Source of the DNA: Mayamaea pseudoterrestris
Taxonomy: Eukaryota > Bacillariophyta > Bacillariophyceae > Sellaphorales > Sellaphoraceae
NCBI GenBank assembly: GCA_027923505.1
Contig: BROI01000006.1
Location: 372,001 to 436,000 of the forward strand
DNA: 64,000 nt
Reading direction: 5' to 3'
A program made the position numbers and the translations under genes. Under the pieces are notes generated by a model. It was not told the origin of the DNA. It did no database searches and saw only the letters and a program-made list of their open reading frames with translations. Position 1 is the stretch's first letter. Every line of letters starts with the position of its first letter. Of the stretch, positions 1 to 12,279 are shown piece by piece.

Positions 1-1251
1 CCGCAGCGACTGCGCCAGCCCCACAATATGCTGGAGTTGTTTCGAAAGCGGATTAAGATGAATGAAACTACGCCGCTTGCAGCCTTGGTGTGGCAAGTTG
101 TCGTCGCTCTCGAAAGATTTTGCGAATCCGCTTATTCACAGTTTACCTCGCCGCTTCAAACTTCGTCGAGGGTTGGCGAGTGGGAAGAATATGCGCATGG
201 CCTTGCAATATCTGACTCTGCGTTAGCTGCTGATCACTCGCTATTTTTTCAAAGGCTTGAGGTATGGTATGTTGCTCTCCGCGTCTTGGTGACAACGTGG
301 GAGGAAGACGAGCAGGTGGTCCTGCAATGGCTGCAAATGAACGACGCTCTCACTGAGTCGACGTATGACAGCGATGATTTGCTGGAATTAATCGCTAATC
401 TTCGACAACGTGCCAGCAACCAGTACATTTACTTTAAGTGGAACAGACTGAAACATCACTTGGAGGAAAAGAAAAGGCGGTTTGGAGATCATGTTCGTTG
501 CATTGTTTTTGTTCAGCAGCGCATCACGTCGTATGTATTGGCAAAGATGATAAATGACCACCATTTCGCCCTAGGACTTTGTGCGGGCTTCGTGTCGTCA
601 CGAGGAAGCAAGATCACCCCGAGCATCAAGGTGTCAAAATCCATGGTTGCCGAAAGCATACAAAAATTTCGCGATGGCCAGTTAAACGTCCTCGTCGCTA
701 CATCAGTCGTTGAGGAAGGCATAGACATTCCTGAAGCCAATGTTGTGATTCTTTATGATTCCATGAAGGATTCCGTGGAGCTGTGTCAGCGGTTTGGCCG
801 AGCGAGGGCGCATCAGTCGTCTATCGTTATCTTAGACGAACGCAATGACCGCCCGGTAGTGCTTTTAGAAAGCGTCCGCAATATCCAGGACACGCTTGTT
901 AACGAGTTTGATCCTGTTACTATCGGTATTAATGTCGCTGAAGAGCGCCTAAGGCAAAAGGGTCGCGAGCAAGGTGGGTATCGGAGTGTTCTATGCCATG
1001 AAAAATGTGTTAAAACGCCTATTCTCGCGCTGAACGAATACAAAGTGAAGACAAAGGCGTACCTAACGGAACAGTGGAGTAATTGCGATTGTCACTTTCG
1101 GTGCAATATGGAGTATAAAAGCATCCTTAGGACCTTGAATGCCACTGGTGAGGGTGCAACTAAGCAGGGAGCGAAGATTCTCTGCGCCGACAACCTTCTC
1201 CGCGAGCTAAAGCGAGTGACAGCAGGCATGGCACAATCAGGTCTTAACTAA
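1..1251 (+). CDS. Dicer-related helicase C-terminal region with dsRNA-binding domain (5' partial)
   Basis: The reading frame is open from the first base, so the start lies outside the window; the first internal ATG is at 28. About 416 residues are visible. The middle is a superfamily-2 helicase C-terminal domain. Motif V reads ATSVVEEGIDIP (near 697-732) and motif VI reads QRFGRARA (787-810), the form seen in Dicer and RIG-I-like helicases rather than in DEAD-box proteins. The last 75 residues (1006-1225) look like a dsRNA-binding or Dicer-dimerisation fold: a Phe/Cys strand, then GEGATKQGAKILCADNLLREL. The protein stops there with no RNase III domain. It probably unwinds or translocates on dsRNA in RNA silencing or RNA quality control; that role is inferred. 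It could instead be a helicase relative with another RNA substrate. It converges on the BEACH gene, with 147 bp between the two stops. Confidence 0.75.
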   Translation, partial: PQRLRQPHNMLELFRKRIKMNETTPLAALVWQVVVALERFCESAYSQFTSPLQTSSRVGEWEEYAHGLAISDSALAADHSLFFQRLEVWYVALRVLVTTWEEDEQVVLQWLQMNDALTESTYDSDDLLELIANLRQRASNQYIYFKWNRLKHHLEEKKRRFGDHVRCIVFVQQRITSYVLAKMINDHHFALGLCAGFVSSRGSKITPSIKVSKSMVAESIQKFRDGQLNVLVATSVVEEGIDIPEANVVILYDSMKDSVELCQRFGRARAHQSSIVILDERNDRPVVLLESVRNIQDTLVNEFDPVTIGINVAEERLRQKGREQGGYRSVLCHEKCVKTPILALNEYKVKTKAYLTEQWSNCDCHFRCNMEYKSILRTLNATGEGATKQGAKILCADNLLRELKRVTAGMAQSGLN

Positions 1252-1398
1252 ACGAGTAGGATCTGAAGGCTTTGTTAATGCTCAGTGTTTATATGAATGC
1301 GTTCGTAGTACGCCGTAGCTCCGCTTCCCATGCTCATCCTATGTGCACTCACACATGTGGCGATGTTCCCCTTGCGTATCTTATGTGAACCCAATGAA

Positions 1399-4300
1399 TC
1401 AAACTCTCTGGGCTTCTTCATAGCCCGACATCTCATCTGCTTTAATGTTCTCCAATTGCTTTGTCTTGCTAAGTCCAACCTTTCCCGAAATGTCCCCGCT
1501 CAAAAGAGAATCCTGTCGCTCGCCGCTGCTCGTGACGCGTAAGACTGTAATTGCCGACACATGTACATTTTCCTCCAAGGTAGCAGACAAGTCCAACTGC
1601 TTGCCTGTGTAATCAATGCTCCAAAAGAGAATCTCTCCATGTTCGTGTCCTGTCACCACAGATATCCCATTCTCCATCCACTCTGGGCAATTTGTTGAGA
1701 CAGCACAGGTGGGCAGGCTCGCCTTGTGGTTAACTAGTCTTGCAATCAAATTTCCATTAATGTCGAAAATAGTGACCAGCGAACCGACAAGCGTTACCAC
1801 GTTGCCGTTGCTGTTGTTTATTGAAATGGATATGACCGGATCTTTTGCTTCGCTTATCTCCAGCCTTCGCACGAAAGTGTACGTTCTTAAGTCCCATAAA
1901 AGACAAGAGCCTTCCCCGCAACCGCTTGCAATCATTCCAAACTCCGTAGAAATATCAATGCAGGTGATGTGTGATCCTTCATGTCCGCAAAGCGTGCATT
2001 TTACGCTTAGCCGGTTATCCGCATATCGCCAAACTTTTAGCGTTGAGTCAAGACCGCCCGTGACGAGCCAATCGCCGTTCAAGGACGCCTTCGCTGCAGT
2101 AATTGGAGTTCGATGTAGCGCATCATGAAAGCTGATCGATTTACTTGGTTCATTAGAACGCGCCGACGTAATACATGAATGGATGCTGACGCCGTTATTG
2201 ATACCACCAAAGCGCACATAGCGCTTCGATGGCAACATTAATGCACACATCCGACCAACACCAACCAACTGCAACTTGTTAATGAGACAAATATCTCCCA
2301 CTGCTGTCTCAGACTGCCCATAGAGTCCCAGTCTGCACGTATCTGTGGATACACACTCAACCGAAACGCGATTGGGAGCCCCGACGATGCAAAAAGGTGG
2401 TGTCAGCGAGGCGAGGAACAGTAGCGTGCCCATGTCCATGACTCTGCCTCTGGACGAGTATCCTGGGATTCTTTGAGGAAAAGGGCGCCGCTCAAGGCGA
2501 CTTGGTGTTTGGCCAAAATTTTGTATTTGTGCAATAGTAGATGCTTTCTGAACTGGATCCTCCATTGATTCGAGGTCTACTTGTCCTTCATATGTCACAT
2601 GGACAAAAACGTTCATTGACTTTACAGCCTCGCTGCCTCGTTGCTTATACCCAAAAATTAAATCTGCCCAGTGATGTAAATTGCGGCTGACATACTCGCT
2701 CTCAAGTGCTTGCCGATTTATTCGAACAAATAGTTGAGGGTCTCCTTTCGCCCATTTAGGTAGAGAAACATCGTGGACTGTTTTGCCTCGTTGCGTTTCT
2801 CCAAAGTCAAAATGATTGGTGTTCGTCAGGAAATCGGGAAGGTAAAAGAACTCAGGGATTAGTTCGCGAACGTCCTGCAGATTGTCTGTACTCGCGCTCT
2901 TCCAGCTGCGACCGACATCGTGGAACAGACGATCTGCGAGATCGAAACGTCCACCTTGGAGTGATAAAGCCAACCGAGAGAAAGGTTCGAGACGCATCAG
3001 ATAATACAACACATAAGCCGCGCATGAGTAGTGAGTACCGTAGTGGAACGGGGGCGGATCGTCGTCAGTAAAGCAGGTTGATGCCAACGCATCATACCGC
3101 TCGCGAAATTGTTGGGCGCGTTGTTCACCTATACCTCCCATCGGCTTGGAAAGGTCCCGGTATGTCGCTGGATCGTCTAAGTCAATCTCATCGCTGTCAT
3201 AGTCAGCGATCACCCAAGGAAAAACAGGATATTGGGTCAGGTCATTAAAGGTCCTTCCAGCAAATGAATTAAGATGCATGATGAATTCAAAATTTGTCAT
3301 CTTCCGATTCACCCACTGCGATACAACTTTGGCTTTTAAGTTATTCATGAATTTTGTGTAGCTTATGAAGTTGCCGTAACTCGAACTGAAGATGCTCTTT
3401 GGAAGCTTGGATTGGAGGACTTTAGTGAGAACCTCTTCTCGTTCGTCATTATTGCTAAAGGCGACAAGTGTGCTTTTGCGATGGACATCGTGGAATTCAA
3501 GGGCTGTGTGTTGCAGCTGATAGCGTCGCCGATATACGGAATATAGCTCGGAAAATGAAATTCTTTGACTTCGATGTTGGTAAAGTACGTCGTGTGGAGA
3601 TTGCGCAGAGCTGCTTTTTAAGCGGTGGCCTTGCTTTGTGTTTTTGGAGAGCATTCGTTCCTCGTTCAAAGCTGCGATTTCAACTAATGACTTTTCTTCG
3701 CTCACTTTGAAGTTCTTTGGGCGCAAATTGATGTTAAAACTAGACTGCTCGCGATCTACTCGAGTGATCTTTCCATCCATACCGAAGCCGCCAACCTGCT
3801 CGAATCCGTCAATAATGTAGAGAGCATCTTGACACCAGAGGAGAAGGGCTTTTGTAACTTCAAGGCCCGTGCAGCGCCTGACGTTGTACGATTTCTCAGG
3901 CCAGTCTCCAGGCTGCAAAAGACCAGTTATCAATCCATAACTCGACGAATCTTCATGATCATTGTCGGCCTTATCAGTTGAATGGTTAACCGCTACGTCC
4001 TCTGCTGTAATGACGGTATCTCTCGCTTCTTCTTGAATCGCCTGAGCGAAATTCAGAGCATTTGCGTCGACGGCCGCACTCACAACGCCATCATAATCCA
4101 GCTCCTCTTCTTCAATGCTTAATGCTCGCTTTATGTTAAGATCTTTTAACAGCTCGGCTGTAGCCTCAGTCTCAGCGTTTACAAAGAAAGTGGGATCTAA
4201 CGCATCAGTAACAGACCCCTGGACATTAGTGCATTGTTCGCTGCCATCCAAGTTGTAGATCCCATGAAACTCGTAATTGGGAAGTAATCGTCTTCGCTGC

Positions 4301-7300
4301 TGCTCGCTGCCCTCTGACAAATCCAATTTCCAACGGTTAACATTCTCAACCTCCAAACTGACATTTAAATGACTCACTGGCTTCCCGTTTCTCGCCTTCA
4401 AGGAAGCCAACCAAGCACTAGAACTCATTGCCGCCGTCTTGTTTTGTGGCCCACCTTCCCAAATGGATCCGGAACCCTTTAGTTGGCGAAGAAGAGTTTT
4501 CCACTTCGTTGCGCCGTAAGCCAGATCGTCAAAGCCTTGCCTCTTCCACCTGGCATGACTGTCTGTTGTCCGCTCAGCAGATCGACGAGCCAGCTCGCCC
4601 CGTTCAATTCCTCCAAGTATCGAATTGTCAGAAGTATGTGTGGTGAGCTTTAAGAGCATAAGCTTTTGTTTGTTTTCGATCGCTTCGTCATGAGGGGTGG
4701 CTATTTTCGAGAACTCGGGAAACATTCGAGCGACTCTTTCGTCGACGGCCTTAAACACAAGATCAACCTGAGACTGGTTGCGTTCAAACCACTCAAAAAA
4801 CGATGAGTACTTTTTCTTAACTGACGACGCAGTAGCGCCGGATTTATTTGAGACGGAAGCTGCTTCGTGCGCTGTAAGCAATGCTCGAAAACCTCCTCTG
4901 TTTACCACATCAATTGTTTCAACTTGGTTCCCAGTTTTGATCTCTGCGACGAGAAGCTCCGACATCACGGACAATCGATGTTGCAAAAGAGCGACAAGAA
5001 TTGAGACGGCTGGTCCCCTTATGTCCTCTCGAGCATTATTTAAAGATCGTTGCAAGACAATAATGAGCGGCGCAACAAAAACAACTTGCGAGTTGGTGTT
5101 GTCACTGATGTCCGGATAAGAAGCGCTTTGATCCAGCGTACATCGTACAAAGCTGGCAGACAACCAAGTCGGAAAAAGGCGAGATTGATGTGGTGGTCTT
5201 GCAACAGTGCTGGTGGATGGGACACGCCTTCTAGCCTTCCGCTCTCGAGGTTGGACAAGTAGCAAAGCATCAATGTTCGCTTCGATAAGAGCAAGTACAA
5301 CAGCTTGAAAGTCTTCATCGCCCGGATCATGATAGCTCATTGGCAGGGTCATCTTTAGGGCCGCAACACACATTAGTCCGGCTATATGCGCAGCATCAGT
5401 AGTGAGAAGCGTGTGCTCAGCGTTATCCAGCGAGGCACTAGCCTGGACCCCAGAATCTATTAATGTCTCAAGAATCGACAAAGCAATTTTCACTGATTCC
5501 AGAGAAGCTTCCGCTGTAAAGTAAGCATTCGTTTGCTGGTTAAGTAAAACTGAACACAGACCCACGCAGTTCCCCATGAAGACAGCGTCGCCGTACTCCA
5601 ACACTTCTTGGATAACAGATTGACACTGCTCAATGAGTATCAAATGCAATGCTTCAACCTGCTGAGCAGATGCATGTATCGGAAAAGATTGAAACATGGT
5701 ATGTAATACAAGCGCTGCTGATGGTGCTGAAACCATAGCATCTAGAATAACCATGCGAAGTAGTCGCACCATGCCAAGGCTACCATCGTCGACCTCATTG
5801 GCGGTTCCCACAAATCTTTCTGTTGGGGGTATGTCCTTGGGAGTCGCGGAAAGCATAACGCGCCGTCGAGGTCGAGTCGACATCCGCTCGTTGTATATCA
5901 AGCATAAAGCTTGCGACAAAGGTTCCAAAAAATTGCGAGTGGTGCAAAATTGCTGGAAGGCCGGGGAGACTTCGTGTCTGTGTGCAATTAAATAGATGAC
6001 GGCAGCGTTCGTTTCTCGAGCAGTTGCACAGGCTACAGCATTATTGGACATGTATTTTATGTTTCTTCCAATGCATTCCGCTAAAAGACCAAAAATCTCA
6101 CTAGACGGATCATCCGACACTTGCTCCGTTCTGTATTCACTCGATTCACTGTCGAAAACTTCGCAAAGCTGCTCAGGATCAAGACGAGCAAAGAATGGAA
6201 GGTGAAGGATGGGGACATTTAGAAGCTCGCTCAGTAACGTCAGCGTGATGCCAGGGCAAGTGGCGAACTTTGGGACACTTAGAACAAATGGTGAAAACCC
6301 ACCAGCAGTCCAGAAGATCGATTCAAAAGCTGAGGAACCTTGTAACATTAATATCATCAACCGCAGTGTCGCTGATGCCGTAGCTTCTTCATGGCAACCT
6401 TCAAGCACTGTTGCGAACCAGACTGGCGTAAGAAAGCCCGAAAATGCGGAGAGGAAAGCTTGAGCTTGCTGGTGCTTAGGGTGTGTTTGATTTGTCGCTG
6501 ACTTGCCGCGCGTTATAAGTGTTGACAAGTAAGGTTGGTTCGGACTCGCTACACCACCAGAGTGGTATCGCACAGGGTTCTGAGGAACGCTCTTCTCGCC
6601 GGAATGCTTCGGTTGCGGCGCTGGCGGCGCGTTAGCAACAATTTCGTTAACTCCATCAACTATGAGCTCTTCCAGCAATCGCACTAAATATAAACGTGCC
6701 GTGGGACCAGGACGCATCCGTTCTTCCGCTGTTATTGATCCGCTTATATCTACGACACCCTGTTTAAGGGCAATATCATGCACTTTCGTCGATGAGCCAG
6801 AGATTGCCAGCGTAAAAATAATGCCATCTGCTACCGCTTCGAGATCACCGGGCGTCAACATGAATGTAAGAACTCTCCGTAACAATTTCTTGCAATCAAG
6901 TAGAAAACTGTTTCCAGGGTCACCGCCCACAGTAACGTCCGAAACTAGCGGTGATTCTGAGTACCACCCTTGCTTCACTTGTTTTATCCCCTCAATATCA
7001 CCAGCGCTCGCGCACCGTTGGAGTGCAACTTCAGAAGCGCTGTACAGCTCTGCGCCTTCGATCATGAGATGCAGTGCCCAACGTATGATCCCGACTAAGT
7101 GTAGCCGGCGAGCATTGAAAGATTTGTGCAAGGCTTTCTGACTAACAAGAACATTTAATGCAGATAGTAGTCGGAGCGGTATGCTAGGACCGCATCTTTG
7201 AAGGTCCCAAACCTGATGGTTTAGCAAAAGGTGCTTCATCGCATCGACATCTGACAGCACCCATGACGTCTCAGCGTCATCGTCAAACTGCACATCCACC

Positions 7301-10300
7301 GACAAGGGAGCGACCGTGTCAAAATCGAGCGAGGGCGCGAATCCTGTAACGGCAAAAGCAAGACATTCGTCAAGACAACTTATGTCCGCAAGGCCTCTTT
7401 CTTTTATTAGTACAGCCAGGATACGGTAGCCACCCCCAATTTGCATTGACTCCAGGTTGGGCGGATGCCTGTTTGTGCCTTGTCGGATTAATCGCAATGC
7501 ATACGCGAGGGACCGAGGCGATGATGCAGCATCCACCAAAGGAGTAAGCAAGTCCGGGCCACCAGCTTGGAAGAGGCAGTCTGAAAACCCAACGCTTGTC
7601 ACTAAACTATCCTTGCCGTATACAATCGCATCGGTCGCAACATTGTCATTGGAGAAATTCAGACGAGCCAAATTCACAAGCCTTTCGAAATGCAGAGTTC
7701 TTTTGCTTGGAAGAACATCATTACGCAACCTGCTGTTGGCCGCAAGCGCTTGATAGGCGAATACAACGCAGTCTGGAGGGATTACGCAAAGCAAACCCAC
7801 TGCTGATAAATCATCTCTATCCGACTCTTGCGGCCCAGTCGTGCTCAACCCTGCGCCCTCAAGTTTTTGGATGTTGCGTCGTTTAAGCGCACTGGCTATA
7901 CTCCCTGGTTCGCCGGTCTCAGCGAGCAGGGAAAACGTTAAAGTGCCGGTGGCAGCCAATGACATTCTTTGCGGTCGATCCCCCCATAAAATACTGGGAA
8001 AGTTAGGACCGCACGCATGTACTGCCGCTGCATCGAGATCGAGCAAGACCATCGATAAAAGTATACATGGTCCAAGCTCCCATGGCGAAATTCGTCCACG
8101 AACTATTCCAGAGGCAGCTAAAGTAGGATTAGGTGCACCGATGATGACAGAAGCATTGAGTGGCAAGGTTACAGAATCAATCCGCACTTCTGCTTCCAAC
8201 GCTCGTCCGTTAATGAATAAAGAGAAGCTGGATTTTCGCGACATCATTGTCCGCTTTGACGGCAAATAAGTAAGGAGCACATGGTGCCAAACGTCTGTCG
8301 TCAGTGGAGACACAGGAAAACAGGTAGGTTCGCCCCTGTATGATGCCGATGACACCACGGTGAATCGTTTATTTGACAAATCATACCAGACGGATAAATA
8401 AGACCGTTCTTGGTTAGCAGATAAGGGGTTCGTGGGTGCACAAACGTCAAAAATGTAGAGATTGCCTGTGCCATCAAACTCGTCGGATGAGCGCAGTCGA
8501 AGCCATGTGGAAAACGAAAACCCAGATCCGAGGAGCGGGGCCCACACCTTGTCAGTAGTGTCCTCAGTAGGCGATGCTGATTGCTGCAGTGCCTTAGCGT
8601 CTAGAGATGTGATTTCAACAAAAGCCAGTCGAGACTCCTGTGCAACACGACGTAGCCTGTCGTCTACATCGACATCATGCAAGAGGACACCGATGCTGTT
8701 AATCGAATCGCCTCCCACCCGAACAAGCGGAAACGCATTCGAAAATTCAGCAATTTCAGAAGCAAAACGCAATCTCTCGCAAAAAGCGTCATCTTGAAGA
8801 CGATCGATTGTCGGTAGAGGAGATGACGCTATCCCATTCGTACACATACTTTTTCCCACCGAGGAGCTTATTACGGGCAGTATAATGCGGTCTTCAGACT
8901 GTTGATTCATCAAAAGAGGCCCAAGCACGGAACGAAGAAGACCAACAAAGTCTCTGTATGACATATTGAAGGAGGCGAGTCGACGTAGAAAAGATAGCAG
9001 GAGCGGCTGGAGTGATTGGCCAGTAAACAACAGAGGAGCAAACTCATCCGGACTGGTCAAACTACATGCGAGCCCGCATGTTGCCAACGAGCGCAAATTC
9101 GAGCTAGTGGCTTCATCGCCACATGCGCGTAGTATCGGTTCCAGTGTTTGAAGCGCCTCTGCACTTTTATTATCAGCTTCCGACAAAAAGAGAGTCATAC
9201 GAAGGAGCAAGCGAATAGCGTCTGGGTTTCTGATCGATGCTGGCTCATCGACAGCGTCAACTTTCAGCTCAGCATCAATATGTCGCAAGCAAAGATCCAT
9301 GACTTTTGAGGACGATTCTGTTTCCATAACAGCAGTTCCAAAAATTGCGGCAGCTAGGTCCGAATAAAAGCTGCATTGTCGTACAAAGCTTCGATTTAGT
9401 GCCCCAGGTGACGCGAAGGAAGACTGTGACGAAACTGGATCCACAAATATATTGCAAGGCAGAATCACAGGACATGCATCAATCGATGATGCACCATCTT
9501 TATTCTTCATCCCAAATGCTGCATCCAGTGTACCGAAGACAGCTTTTAAACACTTCAGAACTTCTTTTTGGTGATAATCAGATTGCATCGCCATACCCTC
9601 CATACATAATACGACCGACAAAATTGTTTCAAAGCCCTCACACGTACGGAACGCCTCTCGAGCCGACTGTGTCGACTCTAAACTTGAACGCACAATCAAA
9701 AGAACCACAGTTAGTCGCTCCAAAGCAATGTTTTGGCCATCCGTGTCAAATTTTGAGGATGCCAGCGGCTCTCCAAGTTCACGTAGAAGAGTAAACACAA
9801 ACCGAAGTTCACGCTCATGCATGTCAAGAGATACAGAGGAGGACATAAAAACTTCGTAAGCACTCGCAATGGAGCCCACCGCGTCGTTACCTAGTTCATT
9901 TATTGCATACCGCAGCAGCCTGTGTATTGTCAACGCGCCCAATTCCCTTGCGGCGACAGCTTGCTGCGACACCAAAAGTCTTACAAGGTTGCTTACAATA
10001 CTGAACATAGAGTCAAATTCGGTTTTAGAAAGAGGCATTCCATTGCTGCCATGCGTTAAAGTATGCGCTTCCAGCAGTTCAACAAATTTAGGCAAGTTGA
10101 TGACGAGAAAGCTTTCAGTCATGAGCGGCGCAACGCGCTGATCGAATTGCAAAAGCTTTTCCAAAGTATTGCCCATCAGAGTCAAATCTTGCAGTAACAT
10201 GACCTCATTAGTAGAGTTAATTGTCGTCGACAACGATTTCTTGCTCAAAAGAGCCTGACACAGAGCGAAAAACACTTCAACGTACGCAGTCAGTGGTGTC

Positions 10301-11936
10301 GTCTCGTTTTTAATTTCAATCGCTGTCAGAACAAACTCAAGTGTCTTTAATATCGACATCTTCGTTTCTTCATTCGCGACACACGGTAGCGCCAGTACAG
10401 AGTACGATAGGACATGTTGTCGACCCTCTAAAATTTCGTAGTTCCGAGGGTGATCCGAAAATATCTGGAGTATTGCACTTAAAAGTGCGGACATTGCGTC
10501 GTACGCGTACTCGTCCTGTCCGACAATAATTTCCGACGCTGCCGATCGCATATTCATCGCAACTTCAATCGATATAGCGGCCAGGTCCGATAAAGGTTCC
10601 ATGTCAGCGATTGGATACGGCAACGTATCATTTTGCCTCCGCTTACATTCACGGAGCAATGGATTTGACCCAACAAGAAGTTCCTCTAGAATCTCAAATA
10701 TTTGCGTATTGCTGGCAACCTTTTCAGCATTGTCAATCGTTGCTCCACCGGGACAGCATGCCAAGGCAGGAAGCAACTCGACGAGCTTTGCACCATGCGG
10801 GTTTGTTCCATGCTTGATCGCAAACCGAAGCACATCATAGCCACCAGCTTCCTCGAAATCATTGACAAGATCCACCGTCAAGAACCGACATGATGCCACG
10901 AGCAGTTTCACAATCGTCTCCAACGCAATGTACCAAAGGCCATGTTTCTCCGCGTCAGCCCCAGTGAGTCCTTTGGATGCAGCAGATGCAATAGCCGCTG
11001 GCCCTTCAATTTCCGTCGGAGCAATGCCACACAGTTCCTTGACATCATCCGTCATGTGCATGATCATTCTTCGATCATGAATGAACCACACCAACTGTCG
11101 CGACAAGCATCCATCCGCCACGGCAATAATCACTTCGGACGCAGCCTTGGCAACGTGCACGCCCGACTCTGGATACGACGCCCCCGACAGTGCCAACAGT
11201 CCAAACAGATGCGGCCGCAGTTGCTCACCAACCGTCACGTTGACGCAAAGGCAACATAGCAGTTTCGAGACTTTGGTGGTTGCTGTCACGGCAATGGGAG
11301 TGATGATTGTAGTTGTTTGTGACGTTGCAGCTTGCTCGGAGGCGTGCTGCAGCTCCACGACGCGCAGCAGGCGCATGCAATGCACCAAGTTTGGCGGCAG
11401 TTCATTCTCCACGCAGCGAGCGACGAAATGTTCGTAAGTTGAATGTTTCAAGAGAATGTCAATGTCAGATGCAGGAAGATTGTCCGGATTATCATCATCA
11501 TCTTCTGTCGTCGTTGCACATGTTGCTCCCAAAAGTGTCAACAGTTCCGCCTTCCAAGCAATCGAATTTCCTTCCTTACTCTTTGCCGCCAAAACAATCT
11601 TTTGGACGCCGTCACCAAGGTTACGCGCCGCCGTTCCTACTTCCTTGTCTAGTCGATTCTTGTCACGCAAGGAAAGGAAATTGTTGCTCGTGCCGTGCCT
11701 CTGGCTGGAGTTACTGTTGCTGCCAGCGCTGTACAAAAAGTGGTTGGTGTGAATGTAAGTCGATTGATTCATGCACATGTACTAGAATAGGCATTCAGCC
11801 ACAATTATATCTTTACTTACTGGCCATCTCCCCACGCACGAAACGTGTCTGTATCCGAAACCTCTCGAGGAGTGCTTGCATCATCCTTTTCGGCCGTCGC
11901 CGAAGCATTATTCTTGTTCCCAAAGAGTCTCCACAT
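1399..11936 (-). CDS. Giant BEACH-WD40 protein (ALFY/LvsA/neurobeachin type)
   Basis: Predicted exons are 11936-11821 and 11728-1399 (intron 92 nt), giving about 3481 residues. The first exon starts MWRLFGNKN. The downstream ATG at 11778 would lie inside the intron, and the splice to 11728 keeps phase. Domains in order: a long armadillo-like helical N-terminus; a ConA/LamG-like domain near residues 1100-1240 (GFSFSTWLRLRS); a PH-BEACH domain near 2650-2800; a BEACH domain near 2845-3110 (NFEFIMHLNSFAGRTFNDL, YPVFPWVIADYDS, FHYGTHYS); and WD40 repeats near 3235-3475. The size and order match WDFY3/ALFY and LvsA, but no FYVE zinc finger follows the WD40 repeats. Family members act as scaffolds in membrane trafficking, contractile vacuole function or selective autophagy. 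The specific role here is not visible. One intron in more than 10 kb of coding sequence is notable. Confidence 0.92.
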
Positions 11937-12279
11937 TTCTTGTACATTGACAGTGAAGAATATAGATATCACTTATACAATTATTAACCAGTAATTGCAA
12001 ATGTCTCGGTTTTGTCAAGCTCGAACGAAAGAGCAGGCTTGATGTGAAACAGAAAATCATCGGCCGGTTCACCATCATGGTGAATCACCCCGACGCGCGC
12101 GAGAAAGCAGACCCAGCACCTAATGAGAAACGCTGCGACGTTCGCCCCATGGAAGCAGCATTGGATCGGAGGCAGCAAAAGACGGCACTTGTTACAAGCA
12201 GAGCCTCTTGTGTGATTTATTATTGAAAGCATTTACGCTCTCGCCAACTTGCTCATCCATTACGAGACTGTGTAACATC
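11937..12279. other. Divergent promoter region, BEACH gene / POLA2
   Basis: These 343 bp separate the start of the minus-strand BEACH gene from the start of the plus-strand polymerase gene. They must hold both promoters and 5' UTRs. I see no ORF, repeat or clear TATA box that I can assign. Confidence 0.5.

Noticed and set aside
1616-2128. Plus-strand ORFs inside the BEACH gene (also many more up to 11987)
   Set aside because: They are antisense shadows of a 10-kb coding exon with clear domain content. None has a recognisable product.
11729-11784. ATG at 11778 as the start of the BEACH gene
   Set aside because: A phase-correct GT-AG intron removes this segment and joins an upstream exon with a better N-terminus.
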